In this document: piece by piece, positions 43,312-54,274 of the stretch | Layout of the letters: the number at the start of each line of letters is the position of its first letter | How positions within the stretch are numbered: position 1 is the first letter of the stretch | NCBI GenBank assembly: GCA_958295665.1 | Contig: OY282559.1 | Span: 249,050,764 to 249,114,763, forward strand | Direction: 5' to 3' | DNA from: Tipula vernalis | Lineage: Eukaryota > Arthropoda > Insecta > Diptera > Tipulidae | DNA: 64,000 bases | Translations under genes and position numbers: made by a program | The notes under the pieces: model-generated | Told to the model about the DNA's origin: nothing | What the model saw: only the letters and a program-made list of their open reading frames with translations | Database searches by the model: none

Positions 43312-44295
43312 ATGGATACCGTGGTTGGCTCACCGACTCATGGCACTTATTGGCTAGTACAGGTTGAGACCCAATCTACCTCAACAACAACAGAGGTCAG
43401 AGAGAATCTCGCAGGCCTGGAGCTCGAAACCAGAACAAAGCCACGCCTTAGCGGTGCCGCAAGGAAGCGCCTGGTGCACCTAAAACAGTCAGGTGTGCCT
43501 CACGATGTCGCCGTGGAGCAGTGCCAAATGAAGATAAAGGACAGAGATCCAAATGTAACGAACAAGCGGAGACGGTCAGACGAATCTACTCCTAAGGGTC
43601 TAGCACAAAAAGGGGACAAGAGGTCCAGCCCCTCACCAAAGGGAGCGAAAGGTGCCCCCAAAGTCGAGGCGAGTGTGGGTCCTAGGAATACGTCAGATGT
43701 CAAGCTGGATATCACCCAGATCTTGGAAATCCAGGATGCCATTATGGAAACAATGGCAGATCTGCCGCTAGACGGAGTCAGCCCCAACTTTCTGGGCTGC
43801 CGTACTAGGAACGGATGGCTCACAGTTAACTGTGCGGACGAGGACACGGCCGAGTGGCTTACAGCCGTCGTACCTAAACCAAAGCTATTTGAGGGGGCAA
43901 CCATCAAAGTGGTCAGGGAGGACGAGCTTCCTCGCCCCAATGTCTTTTTCGTATACTTGCCACGCTGTGGCAAGGAGACGAATGAGAAGATACTTCGCCG
44001 GTTGGCGATGCAGAACAAAGAGTTGAGAGGAGTGAACTGGAAGGTTGTGGCGAGGAAGGAGCGGGAGGGCGACCTCCTCCAGGTGACAATGTTCGTTTCC
44101 CACAAAACGACGGAGATCCTTAAAGGCTCCAATTATAGAGTGAATTGGATGTTCGGTGCCGTACACTTTCGCCCCAAGAAAGAGAGCAAGGGATGGGTGT
44201 ACCACAAGAGCGGTCGTGCGGAGCAACGCGCCAGAGCTTCCTCTGAGCATGGCAGTACCATCAGGTGTGACAAGGTCAAGACCGAGCCAGAGTAA
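43312..44295 (+). CDS. LOA LINE ORF1 (gag-like)
   Basis: An uninterrupted 327-residue frame from ATG 43312. The N-terminal half is basic and Ser/Pro-rich (KNKRRRSDESTPKG-like region). The C-terminal half (about residues 150-305) includes NGWLTVNCADEDTAEWL, RPNVFFVYLPRCGKET and NYRVNWMFGAVHFRP. It looks like the ORF1 domain seen in LOA/Bilbo-type elements (I believe DUF4780). No CCHC knuckle is present. It probably binds element RNA. It is intact, while ORF2 of the same copy is broken. Confidence 0.75.
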   Translation: MDTVVGSPTHGTYWLVQVETQSTSTTTEVRENLAGLELETRTKPRLSGAARKRLVHLKQSGVPHDVAVEQCQMKIKDRDPNVTNKRRRSDESTPKGLAQKGDKRSSPSPKGAKGAPKVEASVGPRNTSDVKLDITQILEIQDAIMETMADLPLDGVSPNFLGCRTRNGWLTVNCADEDTAEWLTAVVPKPKLFEGATIKVVREDELPRPNVFFVYLPRCGKETNEKILRRLAMQNKELRGVNWKVVARKEREGDLLQVTMFVSHKTTEILKGSNYRVNWMFGAVHFRPKKESKGWVYHKSGRAEQRARASSEHGSTIRCDKVKTEPE

Positions 44296-44348
44296 GAAGG
44301 GGAAAAGCCACGGTTTGAGGCCAAGGGGCAAGGTGGCATTCAACACAA

Positions 44349-46146
44349 CACACCCCCTTGAGATGTGTGCAGATAAATCTTCATATATCCAAGGCGGCCA
44401 CTTATAACCTAAGCCGCCTTTTCTTAATAGAGAACTGGGACATAGCGCTCATTCAGGAGCCGTGGGCCCACAATGGAAAAATCAAAGGTTTGTCGACTAG
44501 AACAGGTAAGCTAATTTACAACACGGAAGTGGATAGGCCGAGGACAGCAATTCTTTGTCGCTCGACACTTAATATATTCTCCATTAATGAACTTATTTCC
44601 AGGGACATAACAGCGATCTCGATAGAGACGCTTTTACCCAAAGGAGGCCGAAGCACGCTCAACTGTGCTTCGGCATATTTTCCCGGGGACGAAGACGACC
44701 CGACCCACCTCCAGAACCGGTACGGAGATTTGTTAATTACTGCACGACTCATCACCAAAAATTCATCATCGGTTGCGATGCAAATCCACACCACATAGTC
44801 TGGGGAAGTAGTGACACCAACATCAGAGGTGAGCAACTTTTCGAATTTTAACAAAAAATATAATTATTAATAACAAAGGGAACGATGCGACTTTTGTGAA
44901 TGCAGTCAGGACGGAGATGCTAGATCTTACCCTGTCTGACAAGGGTACCTCTGGTACAATTCTGGACTGGCATGTGTCAAAGAAAGTATCCTTCTCGGAT
45001 CACATGTATATCAGGTTTGATATTAAAAGCCCTTCAAAATAAGAATCGGTAGTAAGAATACCAAAACGTACTAATTGGTCAGTCTATAATGAAACACTTT
45101 ATGATAACGTAACTGGTCTACAGACCAACATCAACTCTTTTGAGGATCTCGATAGAGTTTCAAGCAATGTTACCGAGGCAATTATTGATGCCTACCACTC
45201 AAGCTCGCCCATGGTTCGTATTAGGGGGACAAGGGACGTTCCTTGGTGGAACCACACCCTGGAAACCAAAAGACGAGAGGTTCGTAATCTTTTCAACAGG
45301 GCTAAGAGGACAAACGATTGGACAACCTATCGAATGACTCTTACCCAGTATAACGTCGCTCTTAGGGTAAGCAAGAGGTCGAGCTGGAGAGACTTCTGTG
45401 AAAAAATAGATAGGCTGCCTGCGGCTTGTCGACTCCAGAAGGCACTCTCCTTGGACCACAGAAATCCGTTGGGATCTGTAAGGAAACCGAATGGAGAGAC
45501 AACTACATCCAGAGAGAAAACTCTCGAATGCCTGGTGAGAGGCCATTTCCCAGAGTGTACTGTCCTTGGAGGCCAAGAAGACCTCGATGTAGACAGCAAG
45601 CATCCCTACCTGATTCCAAGGCAAGCTTACAGGTTCTCAAGAGATATTTTCACTCCCGGAAAAATAAGATGGGCCGTCAATTCCTTTAGTCCCTTTAAAT
45701 CGCTGGGAGGGGATTCTATATATCCTACAATTTTACAGCAAGGCCTACAAATACTGTTGCCTTATTTGATTAGACTCCTTAGAGCCAGCTACAGCTTACA
45801 ATATGTTCCAAGAAGCTGGAGGGAGGTGCGGGTGATTTTTATCCCGAAAACGGGAAGAAGATCCGCAGAGGACGCCAGGTCTTATAGACCCATTAGCCTC
45901 ACATCCTTTATTCTGAAAACCATAGAGAAGATACTGGGCCTACATATTACATCCAATGCCCTCCTAAGGCATCCTCTAGACCCCAGCCAATATACATATC
46001 AGGCTCGTAGATCGACAGAAACAGCGCTCCACGAGCTGACAACAAATATCGAAGATATACTTCTGAATAAAGAGGTTTTGTTATGCTCTTTCATCGATAT
46101 TCAAGGGGCTTTTGACAATACCAAGTTCGAAATTCCTCCATCATAG
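44349..46146 (+). pseudogene. LOA ORF2: endonuclease and first half of RT, broken
   Basis: The endonuclease begins around 44358 (INLHISKAATYNLSRLFL, DIALIQEPWAHNGKIKGL) and runs to a frame break near 44800. A second piece (44870-45040) reads MLDLTLSDKGTSGTILDW and SDHMYIRFDI. From about 45210 the RT frame has DVPWWNHTLETKRREVRNLF, SLGGDSIYPTILQQG, RSYRPISLTSFILKTIEKIL and CSFIDIQGAFDN, with the first catalytic Asp. It is lost at 46146. Several frameshifts; not translatable as read. Confidence 0.88.
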
Positions 46147-47205
46147 GGTGGATAATCAATATGCTTAGAAACAGGAGGATAACGGCCTCCTTTGGTGATA
46201 AAACCATCACGATTGCGGCTACCAGAGGTTGTCCCCAGGCGGGAGTACTCTCACCGCTTTTGTGGCTACTCGTGATGGATGGACTACTTATAAGATAAAA
46301 AAAACTCTCACTTCTCGAATATCACCTACGCGGACGATCTAGTCTTAATGGTCAGGGGAAAATTTGAGAGTACAATAGCGGAACATATGCAATATGCCCT
46401 CGAGTTGGTAAGCGGCTGGTGTATTGAGACCGTCCTTAGAGTAAACCCCAACAAAATTATTTGTACTTTCTTTACAAATCGGAGGAAAACAATTCTCCCA
46501 CCTCTATCTCTAAATGGAGAAATTCTCCAAATGGCGACGGAGGTTAAGTACTTGGGAGTGATACTTGATCAGAAACTGACATGGAACCCGTTTTTAAAAT
46601 TAACCACAAACAAGGCAAATAGGGCGCATTTCACCTGCCAAAGAATGATTGGCAAAACGTGGGGTCTAAATCCCCAAATGGCACTTTGGTTATACTCAAC
46701 CATCGTAAGACCAATAATTTCTTATGCGGCGTTTGTGTGGTGCCCTAAGACAGAGCAAAGTGGTGCCTGCTCAATATTGGATAGGATGCAAAGGCTAGCT
46801 TGTTTGAGTGTAACGGGAGCAACGAAAACCTGCCCTATAGCTGCTCTTGAGAAGCTATTGGGGCTCTCACCACTACCTTGTACCTTAAAGAGTAGCTGGT
46901 GCAAGGGCAGTCAATCTAAAAATAACATCTCAAATTAAAACTATTAGACCAAGACATAATAGCATCCTGGACAAATTGAATCTGGACGAGGAAATAATCC
47001 AACTATCAGACGTGATGGTTAAAACTATTGACTGCCGGAGGAATTTCACGATTGAAATATTCCACAGGGAACAAATTAGTATCATCTCCTCCTTACCCCG
47101 TCACGCCTCCATATGGTACACTGATGGTTCAAAATCAGGGGTGGGCACTGGTGCGGGTATAATCGGGCCGGAAGGGGGGGGGTTATGTCTTCTCTTCTCT
47201 GAAAC
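46147..47205 (+). pseudogene. LOA ORF2: second half of RT and start of RNase H
   Basis: It continues the RT with GCPQAGVLSPLLW (another frame), then NITYADDLVLMVRG near 46318, the catalytic YADD. VNPNKIICTFFTN and YLGVILDQKLTWNPFLKL follow, then RPIISYAAFVWCPKTEQ. The RNase H opens with ASIWYTDGSKSGVGTGAG (first catalytic Asp) and breaks off after about 47190, where the second LOA element begins. Confidence 0.88.
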
Positions 47206-48830
47206 ATAGAGGTAAACGGGTTACTACTAGAATTGGAGAGAGAGGGTATTGAAGTTATCGCTTACGCAGATGACGTAGCTTTAGCTGTTACCGGGAAATT
47301 CCTGGGCACGATTGTAGACGTAATGCAGAATGTGCTTACAATCGTTACGAAATGGGCTGGCAAATGTGGACTTGGTATTAACCCGTCCAAGACAGAGCTG
47401 GTACTCTTCACTAAGAAATACAAAATCCCGGTAGTTGTCCCTCCTACCTTAAATGGCACGAGACTTGCTTTTTCTTAGTTGGAGGCCCAATATGTTGGAG
47501 AGAATAAACAAAGCTACTATAGCTTTGTATTTCTGTAGGAACGCCATTGGTCATAGATGAGGTCTGAAGCCGGAGCTGTTACACTGGCTCTACACCGCTG
47601 TAGTGAGACCTGTACTCATGTACGGGGTGGGTGTTTGGTGGCCAGCTCTGGACAAGGTAATTTATAAGAGTAGGATTGAGAGGGTGCAAAGAATGGCCTG
47701 TATGCTTGTTAGCGGGGCCTTGAGGTCGACACAGACAAGTGCCTTAGAGGTTATGATGCACCTTCTTCCGGTCGACTTTTTTGGTAAACAGATGGCGGCA
47801 AATACGGCTGTAAGACTTGCAGCCGTCCCTCAGTGGAGTTGTCTTAGTACAGGACACTCTACTATCGTTGGATCGTTGAAGGATGAGCTGGCGAATCTTG
47901 ACTACATTAAACCTACTCTACGCTTAAAGGAAATCCTGGAGGGATAGACCGTTATCGGAAATCGAAGCGTTACAATTCTTCGCAGATGGCTCCAAGCTAG
48001 ACAGCAAAGTGGGAGCTGGAGTATTCTATGACAAATTAAATGTAAACATTTCTATTCGTTTCCTTGATTACTCCTTGTGGACAGTCAAGCGGCGATCCGG
48101 TCGTTAGAATCGGTGTCTTTGGCGTCACGGGTGGCGTTGAGTTGTCACTCATCTCTAAATGAGATGGGTTAGCATTTCAATATCCAGGTAATCTGGGTCC
48201 CTGGTCACTCGGGCATCATGGGGAACTGCAGGGCGGATGAACTTGCTAGTAATGGTACGACTCTCCAGCTGCAACTGGAAAGGGCAAGTTTGGGGAGGTC
48301 TATCACAGCGCTGATACAAGCACTTGGGAAGCAGGCGCTATCCTCAGCGGGGAAAAGGTGGTCTAACACCCTCACCTGTAGAGTTGCAAGACAAGTTTGG
48401 CCAAAGCTGGACTTGGGGCGCACTAGGGCATTAATATCCCTATGCAGACGTGAATTAAGAACGGTCGTAGGAATTCTCACGGGACACTGCCTTTTTGGAG
48501 AACATGTAAGAAGGCTGGGTCTGGAGGCAAATGACTTCTGCAGAAGCTGCTTGGACGAAGAGGAGGAAGAGACGTTGGTCCACTTCCTTTACTCGTGTCC
48601 AGTATTAACACTCAGAAGGCACAAACACTTGGATAAGTTCATAATGGACTGCCTCTCGGATCTCGAAAACATTAAAGTGCGGGACGTCTTACACTACATA
48701 AGTAGCTCGAAATGGTTCCAATAGGGGTGAAGGGGATATGTTCTACGGTATCACAATGGACCGTCACCTGTCTAAGTGTGCCTAAGCAGCCACTCCAAAC
48801 TAACCTAGCCTAACCTAGGAGCATCTGCCT
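47206..48830 (+). mobile_element. Inner LOA-type LINE, 5'-truncated, inserted in the RNase H of the outer one
   Basis: The sequence jumps back to the middle of an RT (VIAYADDVALAVTGKF near 47251). It proceeds through a second, distinct RT end (RPVLMYGVGVWWPALDKV) and RNase H (FADGSKLDSKVGAGVFYD; IWVPGHSGIMGNCRADELAS). A Cys-rich C-terminus follows (CRSCLDEEEEETLVHFLYSC) and ends at 48724. A short 3' UTR ends in TAACCTAGCCTAACCTAGG. The outer RNase H then resumes. The two RT regions are clearly different in sequence, so this is an insertion of another subfamily, not a duplication. Confidence 0.8.
47218..48724 (+). pseudogene. Inner LOA ORF2 remnant: RT, RNase H, zinc tail
   Basis: Frames 47218-47478, 47603-47947 and 48218-48724 are fragments of one ORF2 separated by frameshifts near 47480-47600 and 47950-48215. 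Visible are YADD, the 'WVPGHSGI.GN..AD' RNase H end, and a CCHC-like C..C...H....C tail. The 5' half of the element was never copied. Confidence 0.85.
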
Positions 48831-49336
48831 TCTATTCCAAAATAATCTGGAGCTGCTATTGCAACCTTCTAGAATTCAGCAGGGAGAACAAAGTAATTTT
48901 TTTGTGATCCCCCGGAAATTTCGATATACAGGGAAACGAGGCAGCAGACCGCTGTGCAAAAGAGGCAGCGGAGTGCCCTTTCCTTGGCCCCAAGCCTAGT
49001 ATTGGTTACTCCAAGAGCCATCTGGCAAATGGCATAAGGAATTGGGAACAAAAACATACGAAAATATTCTGGGAGTCCTCCATTGGGATGAGACTGACCA
49101 AAAAACTATTGACCTATGAAATTAGTCGTTTAGATCGGGCAATCAAGATGGATATTCAGTCTCTAAAATCCCTCACCTGGCACTTAACATGGACATCTGG
49201 AGAAATAATAATTCCTATAATCCATAAAAGACTTAAATTCCTCCTTGCATACACAATACAGTGGCCTAACGTCGGTCCTTTAAATATGCATGAGCTGGTG
49301 GCGTTTACCAAGGACTTGAACCTCCACTTTACGTGA
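48831..49336 (+). pseudogene. Outer LOA ORF2: RNase H end and C-terminus
   Basis: After the inner element, SKIIWSCYCNLLEFSRENKV and then IQGNEAADRCAKEAAECPFL resume the outer RNase H. The C-terminal frame ends KDLNLHFT and stop at 49336. A small part of the RNase H between the two sides is missing, so the insertion or later change removed some sequence. Confidence 0.75.
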
Positions 49337-49420
49337 AACTTTCTGGGGATGCACAATAGACCTCAATGGTCGCGGTGCACAGGGCTAGTATAGCTCACCC
49401 CGTAAAAAAAAAAAAAAAAG
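49337..49420 (+). other. Outer LOA 3' UTR and poly-A
   Basis: A short GC-rich 3' UTR ends in CTCACCCCGT and an A-run of about 15-16 bases. Confidence 0.8.
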
Positions 49421-49479
49421 AACAAACAACATCGTCTACAATATTATGATTATTTTGATAAGCGCGTGTTTTCATTTCT

Positions 49480-50161
49480 GAATTTCGGAACATGGCGACG
49501 AGGATAAAAAAATAATAAAATTAAAATATTTAATTTTTATTGAAATAATTAGTCACATTAGTCTTCGAATAAATAAATAAAAGGAAAACCTGTAAGTATT
49601 ACAGTGTTATAAAAAAACTAGAAACAAAAAACAATTAAGTGTTAGTGCATGGACGTAGTGAACTGTGGAAAAATAACATTAAAAAACGAAAAAAATACGT
49701 TAAGTAACAATTCATTTTTGGATAACCAGTCAAACGTTATTTTAAAAATCATGGTAATGCGGGCTGAACGGGCAAAATTTAATAAAATCAAACAAGATAA
49801 CGGCGAAACCGTGGAAGCTTATAAACTAAAACTATTGCATGCGGTCGAGGCTTGTAAATTTGGTGATTTCCTAAAGAAAGAAAGTTACAAAGCTCATGTA
49901 GCACTAAAAAATGTCTTAATAAGTGAGGCTTTATTAGACAGATTTATAGTAAGTATACGCGATGAAAGAGTTTTTACATCTTTACTAAACTTACCATCGG
50001 ATATACTTACGTGGGATGAGGCTTGTGATCACGCACAAAATATTAAGCTTAGATTTAGGGAGAGTTCTCAACGAAAAACGGCAGCGATTAACGTTATTCC
50101 TACGGTACCTTCAGCGAGGAACAAAAATTTACTTTGTTTCCTATTTAGACGAAAATGTTAA
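49480..50161 (+). pseudogene. Ty3/Gypsy-type gag remnant
   Basis: TGGCGACGAGGATAAA near 49493 looks like a retrotransposon primer site and leader start. A frame at 49649-50161 reads RAERAKFNKIKQDNGETVEA, LLHAVEACKFGDF, LLDRFIVSIRDERVFTSLL and TWDEACDHAQNI, a Gypsy-type gag capsid pattern. The nucleocapsid and all of pol are missing. The sequence runs directly into a Harbinger fragment. Family call by resemblance only. Confidence 0.6.
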
Positions 50162-50560
50162 GATTAAATGGTTAGCGTCACAAATGATTTGCAAATTTTT
50201 TGTACATTGATTTGCCGATTTCCGGGTTGCATAATTGACGTGTTCTACTCTATTATTAGGCTTTTTAATTCAAATATGTGTCCCGACGATTAGCCATATG
50301 ATGGCCGGAAATCCATACATATTAAAAAATTGTTGCTTTATTTCAACAACCTGTGTAGAGCTTAATTGGAATTTCACAAAATCATTTGCCAATTTGTTTT
50401 CAATTATTTGACAAACTTCATCAACGCATCGTGAAACCGAAGTTTGTGAAAGTGAGATGAAGAAGTCTTGCCCTATTGGGCATTGATAGCAGCCTACTGC
50501 TAGAAAACGAAGAGCGCATAGAATTCTTAAAGTCGAGTTCAATCCGTGAATTCAAACGCT
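50162..50560 (-). pseudogene. Second HARBI1-like Harbinger transposase fragment
   Basis: A minus-strand frame (50542-50270) reads LRILCALRFLAVGCYQCPIG, ISLSQTSVSRCVDEVCQII and YGFPAIIWLIVGTHI. The block 'G.IDGTHI' holds the first catalytic Asp in HARBI1; here it is VGTHI, so the Asp is gone. After a stop the same region reads IKKPNNRVEH and IICDANHLI, also HARBI1-like. It is homologous to, but a different copy from, the gene at 19833-20127 / 39184-39376. Confidence 0.78.
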
Positions 50561-50687
50561 CCTTTGCAAATGCGCAGACTACAAATTGCTTTATTAAATT
50601 TAAACAGCCTAAATCTCTTAAGTTCCTTCTGAATCTTAAGAAATGAGATCTAAAATTCGGTACCCCGAAAATTCAACGAAACACAAT

Positions 50688-50826
50688 TCTGCGAAACAAC
50701 AATTAAACGAACAACAATTCATCGAAAACAATTCATAGAACAACAATTCAACGAACAACAATTTTACGAAATCACAATTCCTCGCAATAACAATTCATCG
50801 AAAAATAATTCACCGAAAAACAGTTA
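50688..50826. repeat. Short tandem array around ACAATTCATCGAAAA
   Basis: About eight imperfect units of 14-18 bp (ACAATTCATCGAAA, ACAATTCAACGAAC, ACAATTCCTCGCAA). The same words occur inverted in the tandem duplication that follows. Confidence 0.75.
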
Positions 50827-50925
50827 TTTTCAATAGTGAATGAAGAAGGAAATTGAACTCAAGCAAATCAATTTTAAGTTTCAATTTTATATGTATACTA
50901 GCAGCTATAAGGCAGTCTTGACATA

Positions 50926-52544
50926 GAAATAAATTATTTATAAAAATGTATTGTTTATAATTTTCTTGCTCTTATGAATTTTTGCTAAGTGAGGTTTTTT
51001 TTTTTTGTTAAAAAAAAGTTCGAATAATTCTCAAAAATTATATTGTTAATAACAAATTAAAATTAAAATATTTAAATAATTTTATTGATAACTTATTTAT
51101 TATAAATAAATAATTTTATTGTTAATTTAGTTGTTATAAATAAATAATTTCATCACAATTATTCTTGTTAAGAATACTTAGTCAGTCTCATACTAAAATC
51201 ATTTTACTATGGAACATTTGCAACTTTTAATACGAATTTTTCGGTGAATTGTGTTTTCGGTGAATTGTGTTTCTATGAATTTTCGCGCCACATAGGAATT
51301 TTATATGAAGATTTAACAATTCACCGAAAACACAGTTCATCGAAAAGTTTATATGGAAACTGGATTTAATGTAACTAAGGAAAGGAATAATTGATTTCTT
51401 CTAAATTTCTTAATAACAAAACGATTTATTTATAACAAAAGCTTATTATTTATAATATTTTCTAAACCAAATTCTAAATTCAAAAAAAAAAATCTAAATT
51501 AATAATTTTATGTGTTGTACATTAAAACAGGGTTTGAAGAAGCTCATTTGTTAATATAAAAAAATATATTTGTTTAAAACAAATTATTTTGTTTATAACA
51601 AATTATCCTGTTTTCAACATGATCAACGGATTTCCAATACCCTTTACCAAAATTTTTTGTACGCACTCAAAATTCTTAATAACAATTTTTGCAATAATTT
51701 AAATAATTATGTTTTCAACCGTAATTGTCATTAATAAATGTATTTGTTTATGTAGAATTAAATTATTTATAAAAATGTATTGTTTATAATTTTCTTGCTC
51801 TTATTATATGAATTTTTGCTAAGTGAGAGTTTTTTTTTTTGTTAACAAAAAGTTCGAATAATTCTTAAAAATTATATTGTTAATAACAAATTAAAATTAA
51901 AATATTTAAATAATTTTATTGTTAACTTATTTATTATAAATAAATAATTTTATTGTTAATTTATTTGTTATAAATAAATAATTTCATCACAATAATTCTT
52001 GTTAAGAATACTTAGTCAGTCTCATACTAAAATCATTTTACTATGGAACATTTGCAACTTTTAATATGAATTTTTCGGTGAATTGTGTTTTCGGTGAATT
52101 GTGTTTCTATGAATTTTCGCGCCACATAGGAATTTTATATGAAGATTTAACAATTCACCGAAAACACAGTTTATCGAAAAGTTTATATGGAAACTGGATT
52201 TAATGTAACTAAGGAAAGGAATAATTGATTTCTTCTAAATTTCTTAATAACAAAACGATTTATTTATAACAAAAACTTATTATTTATAATATTTTCTAAA
52301 CCAAATTCTAAATTCAAAAAAAAAAAATCTAAATTAATAATTTTATGTGTTGTACATTAAAACAGGGTTTGAAGAAGCTCATTTGTTAATATAAAAAAAT
52401 ATATTTGTTTAAAACAAATTGTTCTGTTTTCAACATAATCAACTTATTTCCGATATTCTTTACTTTAATATCTTGTAGGCACACAAAATTCTTAATAACA
52501 ACTTTAACAATTATTTGTTTATGTAGAAATAAATTATTATTAAT
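50926..52544. repeat. ~829-bp tandem duplication with foldback hairpins
   Basis: Two head-to-tail copies, 50926-51759 and 51760-52544, share most of their sequence with scattered differences. Each holds a hairpin: TTTCGGTGAATTGTG twice (51240-51272; 52073-52105) pairs with CAATTCACCGAAAACACAG (51318-51340; 52151-52173). No coding capacity. Confidence 0.85.
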
Positions 52545-54002
52545 AAAGAGAATGTATTTTGTATTTAGTAATGGGCACCTTTTAATGAATTCTTTAAGCA
52601 ACGACAATCTCTAGGCTAATTAGGTAGATTAGCAGCATATGGTACCAACACTAACGTTTTAAGAATTTTTTCAAAGTAACATCCTTTCTCTGATTAGCCC
52701 AATTTAAGTAAATAAGCACTATAATCCATTATCAATGGAAACGATAAACAATAAAATTTTGTTTAATATATTTAATTAATACTATTTGTTTGCAAAATCA
52801 TGTTACAAATAACATTAATAATACGATGATTTTTAAACAAAATCAGCTAATGTCCATTTTTACCCTAATCAACTTTTGCGCATTTTCTATTTAATTTTCT
52901 GTCAATTCGTTTTAATTTTTTCAATTTTTAAGGTAATATCAAGGAAAGTAAGCTATTTTTCTCTCTTTGATATTACAACAGAGTTTTGACATGATTGATA
53001 ATGTCCTATACTTCAGAGCCCCATGTCCGGAAAGTTGGCAATATGAAATGTTGCCGTTGGTCGGGGGCAATTACTCATCAGCAATAACCATTACCTTTAA
53101 TTTAGATATACGATTACATTGCTTCATGTCTCACGCATAATATTATCGCAATGACGTAATCATACGGTGAGGAAAGAGACGCCGCGAACCTCTGATTTCG
53201 GGCGATTCAGCGGTACATCTGGTGTCAATTTTTGCGTATAGAAACAATGGCCGTTAATTTATTTTAAACGAAAATAATTAATCCCTATATAAATTTTAAT
53301 TAAAATTACAAACCACAAAATAGCAATTTACTAATTTATTAAAAAAATTGATTTTTTCTCGTCGGTCAGTTTTTTATTTTCTAAACTTTGTGTAGGTAAT
53401 CAGTTTTTTCACTCGAAATTCAGATTTTTCTTCAATTTTTCGTAAAAAATAGTTGGCAACGCTGATTACAGGGTACATACCTACATAATATTACATAATA
53501 AAAACTCTCGTATTTCCAATTACATCCCGATTTATATTTAAAAAATAAAAAATAAATTTTTTAAAAAACAATAAACTTTTAATTTTTGGTCGAAAAAATA
53601 TTTTTCATAAAAAACTGATAGCATCATATCTTAATATGTGATGAAAAGGTTTATTCCTATAATTTTTGTCGGTAAATATAGGAATATGTATTGTTAATGA
53701 AATATAGTTATAAATAGGTAGAATATGAATTTTTTACGGAACAAACAAAATCGTATTCAATCCTATCAAAACCAACAAAAATGTCTACACAAGCCAAATA
53801 GTACAAACACTTAAGATATAAAAAAGTACACTATATTTGTATATATGTACATATACACAATCCGAAAAAATCGGTTTTGTTGTTGTTAAAATATTATATG
53901 ACAAAATCTCAAAAATATTCTTGATATGATCTGTGTAAAACTGTAAAGAGCCAAAAACATCTTTATATCCATACTATACATTACAATTTTTTCTAAACAA
54001 AA
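52545..54002. other. AT-rich non-coding stretch
   Basis: No gene recognised. A less AT-rich block near 53010-53230 (CCCATGTCCGGAAAGTTGGC, GAGGAAAGAGACGCCGCG) stands out from its surroundings but has no coding or structural signature I can name. Confidence 0.5.
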
Positions 54003-54004
54003 TA

Positions 54005-54272
54005 CAGGTACCCCCCGAAGAACACGATTAATTCGTTTCGTGTTGTTTAAAACCGTGTTGTTCAAAACTATAAAAAACAAGGAACACAACGAATGAAAAC
54101 ATGAAACGATTTTTATTTTTATTTTTTTTTTTTGTGAAGCGTGAGCAAGAGAATACATAGTATTTTAATCTTTTTTAAAAGAATAACTCGAAAATCGTGT
54201 AATTCGGGGGAAGGTATCCGTGATCTTCGAAACTCGTGTTCTTCAAGTACCGTGTTCTTCGAGGGTTACCTG
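54005..54272. mobile_element. 268-bp MITE with TA target duplication
   Basis: Ends CAGGTACCCCCCGAAGAACA and (inverted) CAGGTAACCCTCGAAGAACA. TA lies on both sides (54003-54004, 54273-54274), as in Tc1/mariner/pogo-type elements. CGTGTTSTTC words repeat just inside both ends. No coding capacity. Confidence 0.85.
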
Positions 54273-54274
54273 TA

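Larger units (their letters stand above)
42842..49420 (+). mobile_element. LOA/Bilbo-type LINE (outer copy), interrupted by a second LOA
   Basis: ORF1 (43312-44295), ORF2 endonuclease, RT and RNase H, short 3' UTR and poly-A tail (about 49404-49420). The inner element occupies about 47200-48830. GC content is higher than the surroundings. The 5' limit is uncertain. Presence of RNase H with an APE endonuclease fits the LOA clade. Confidence 0.85.

Noticed and set aside
43500..44132. 210-codon minus-strand frame opposite LOA ORF1
   Set aside because: Antisense shadow of ORF1; hydrophobic composition arises from complementing a basic, Lys/Arg-rich protein.
50688..50826. Regularly spaced repeats resembling a CRISPR array
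   Set aside because: Units are contiguous, imperfect and without unique spacers, in eukaryotic DNA; a minisatellite or foldback arm fits better.
53000..53250. Less AT-rich block as a host-gene promoter or exon
   Set aside because: No open frame, splice signals or core promoter element could be supported.
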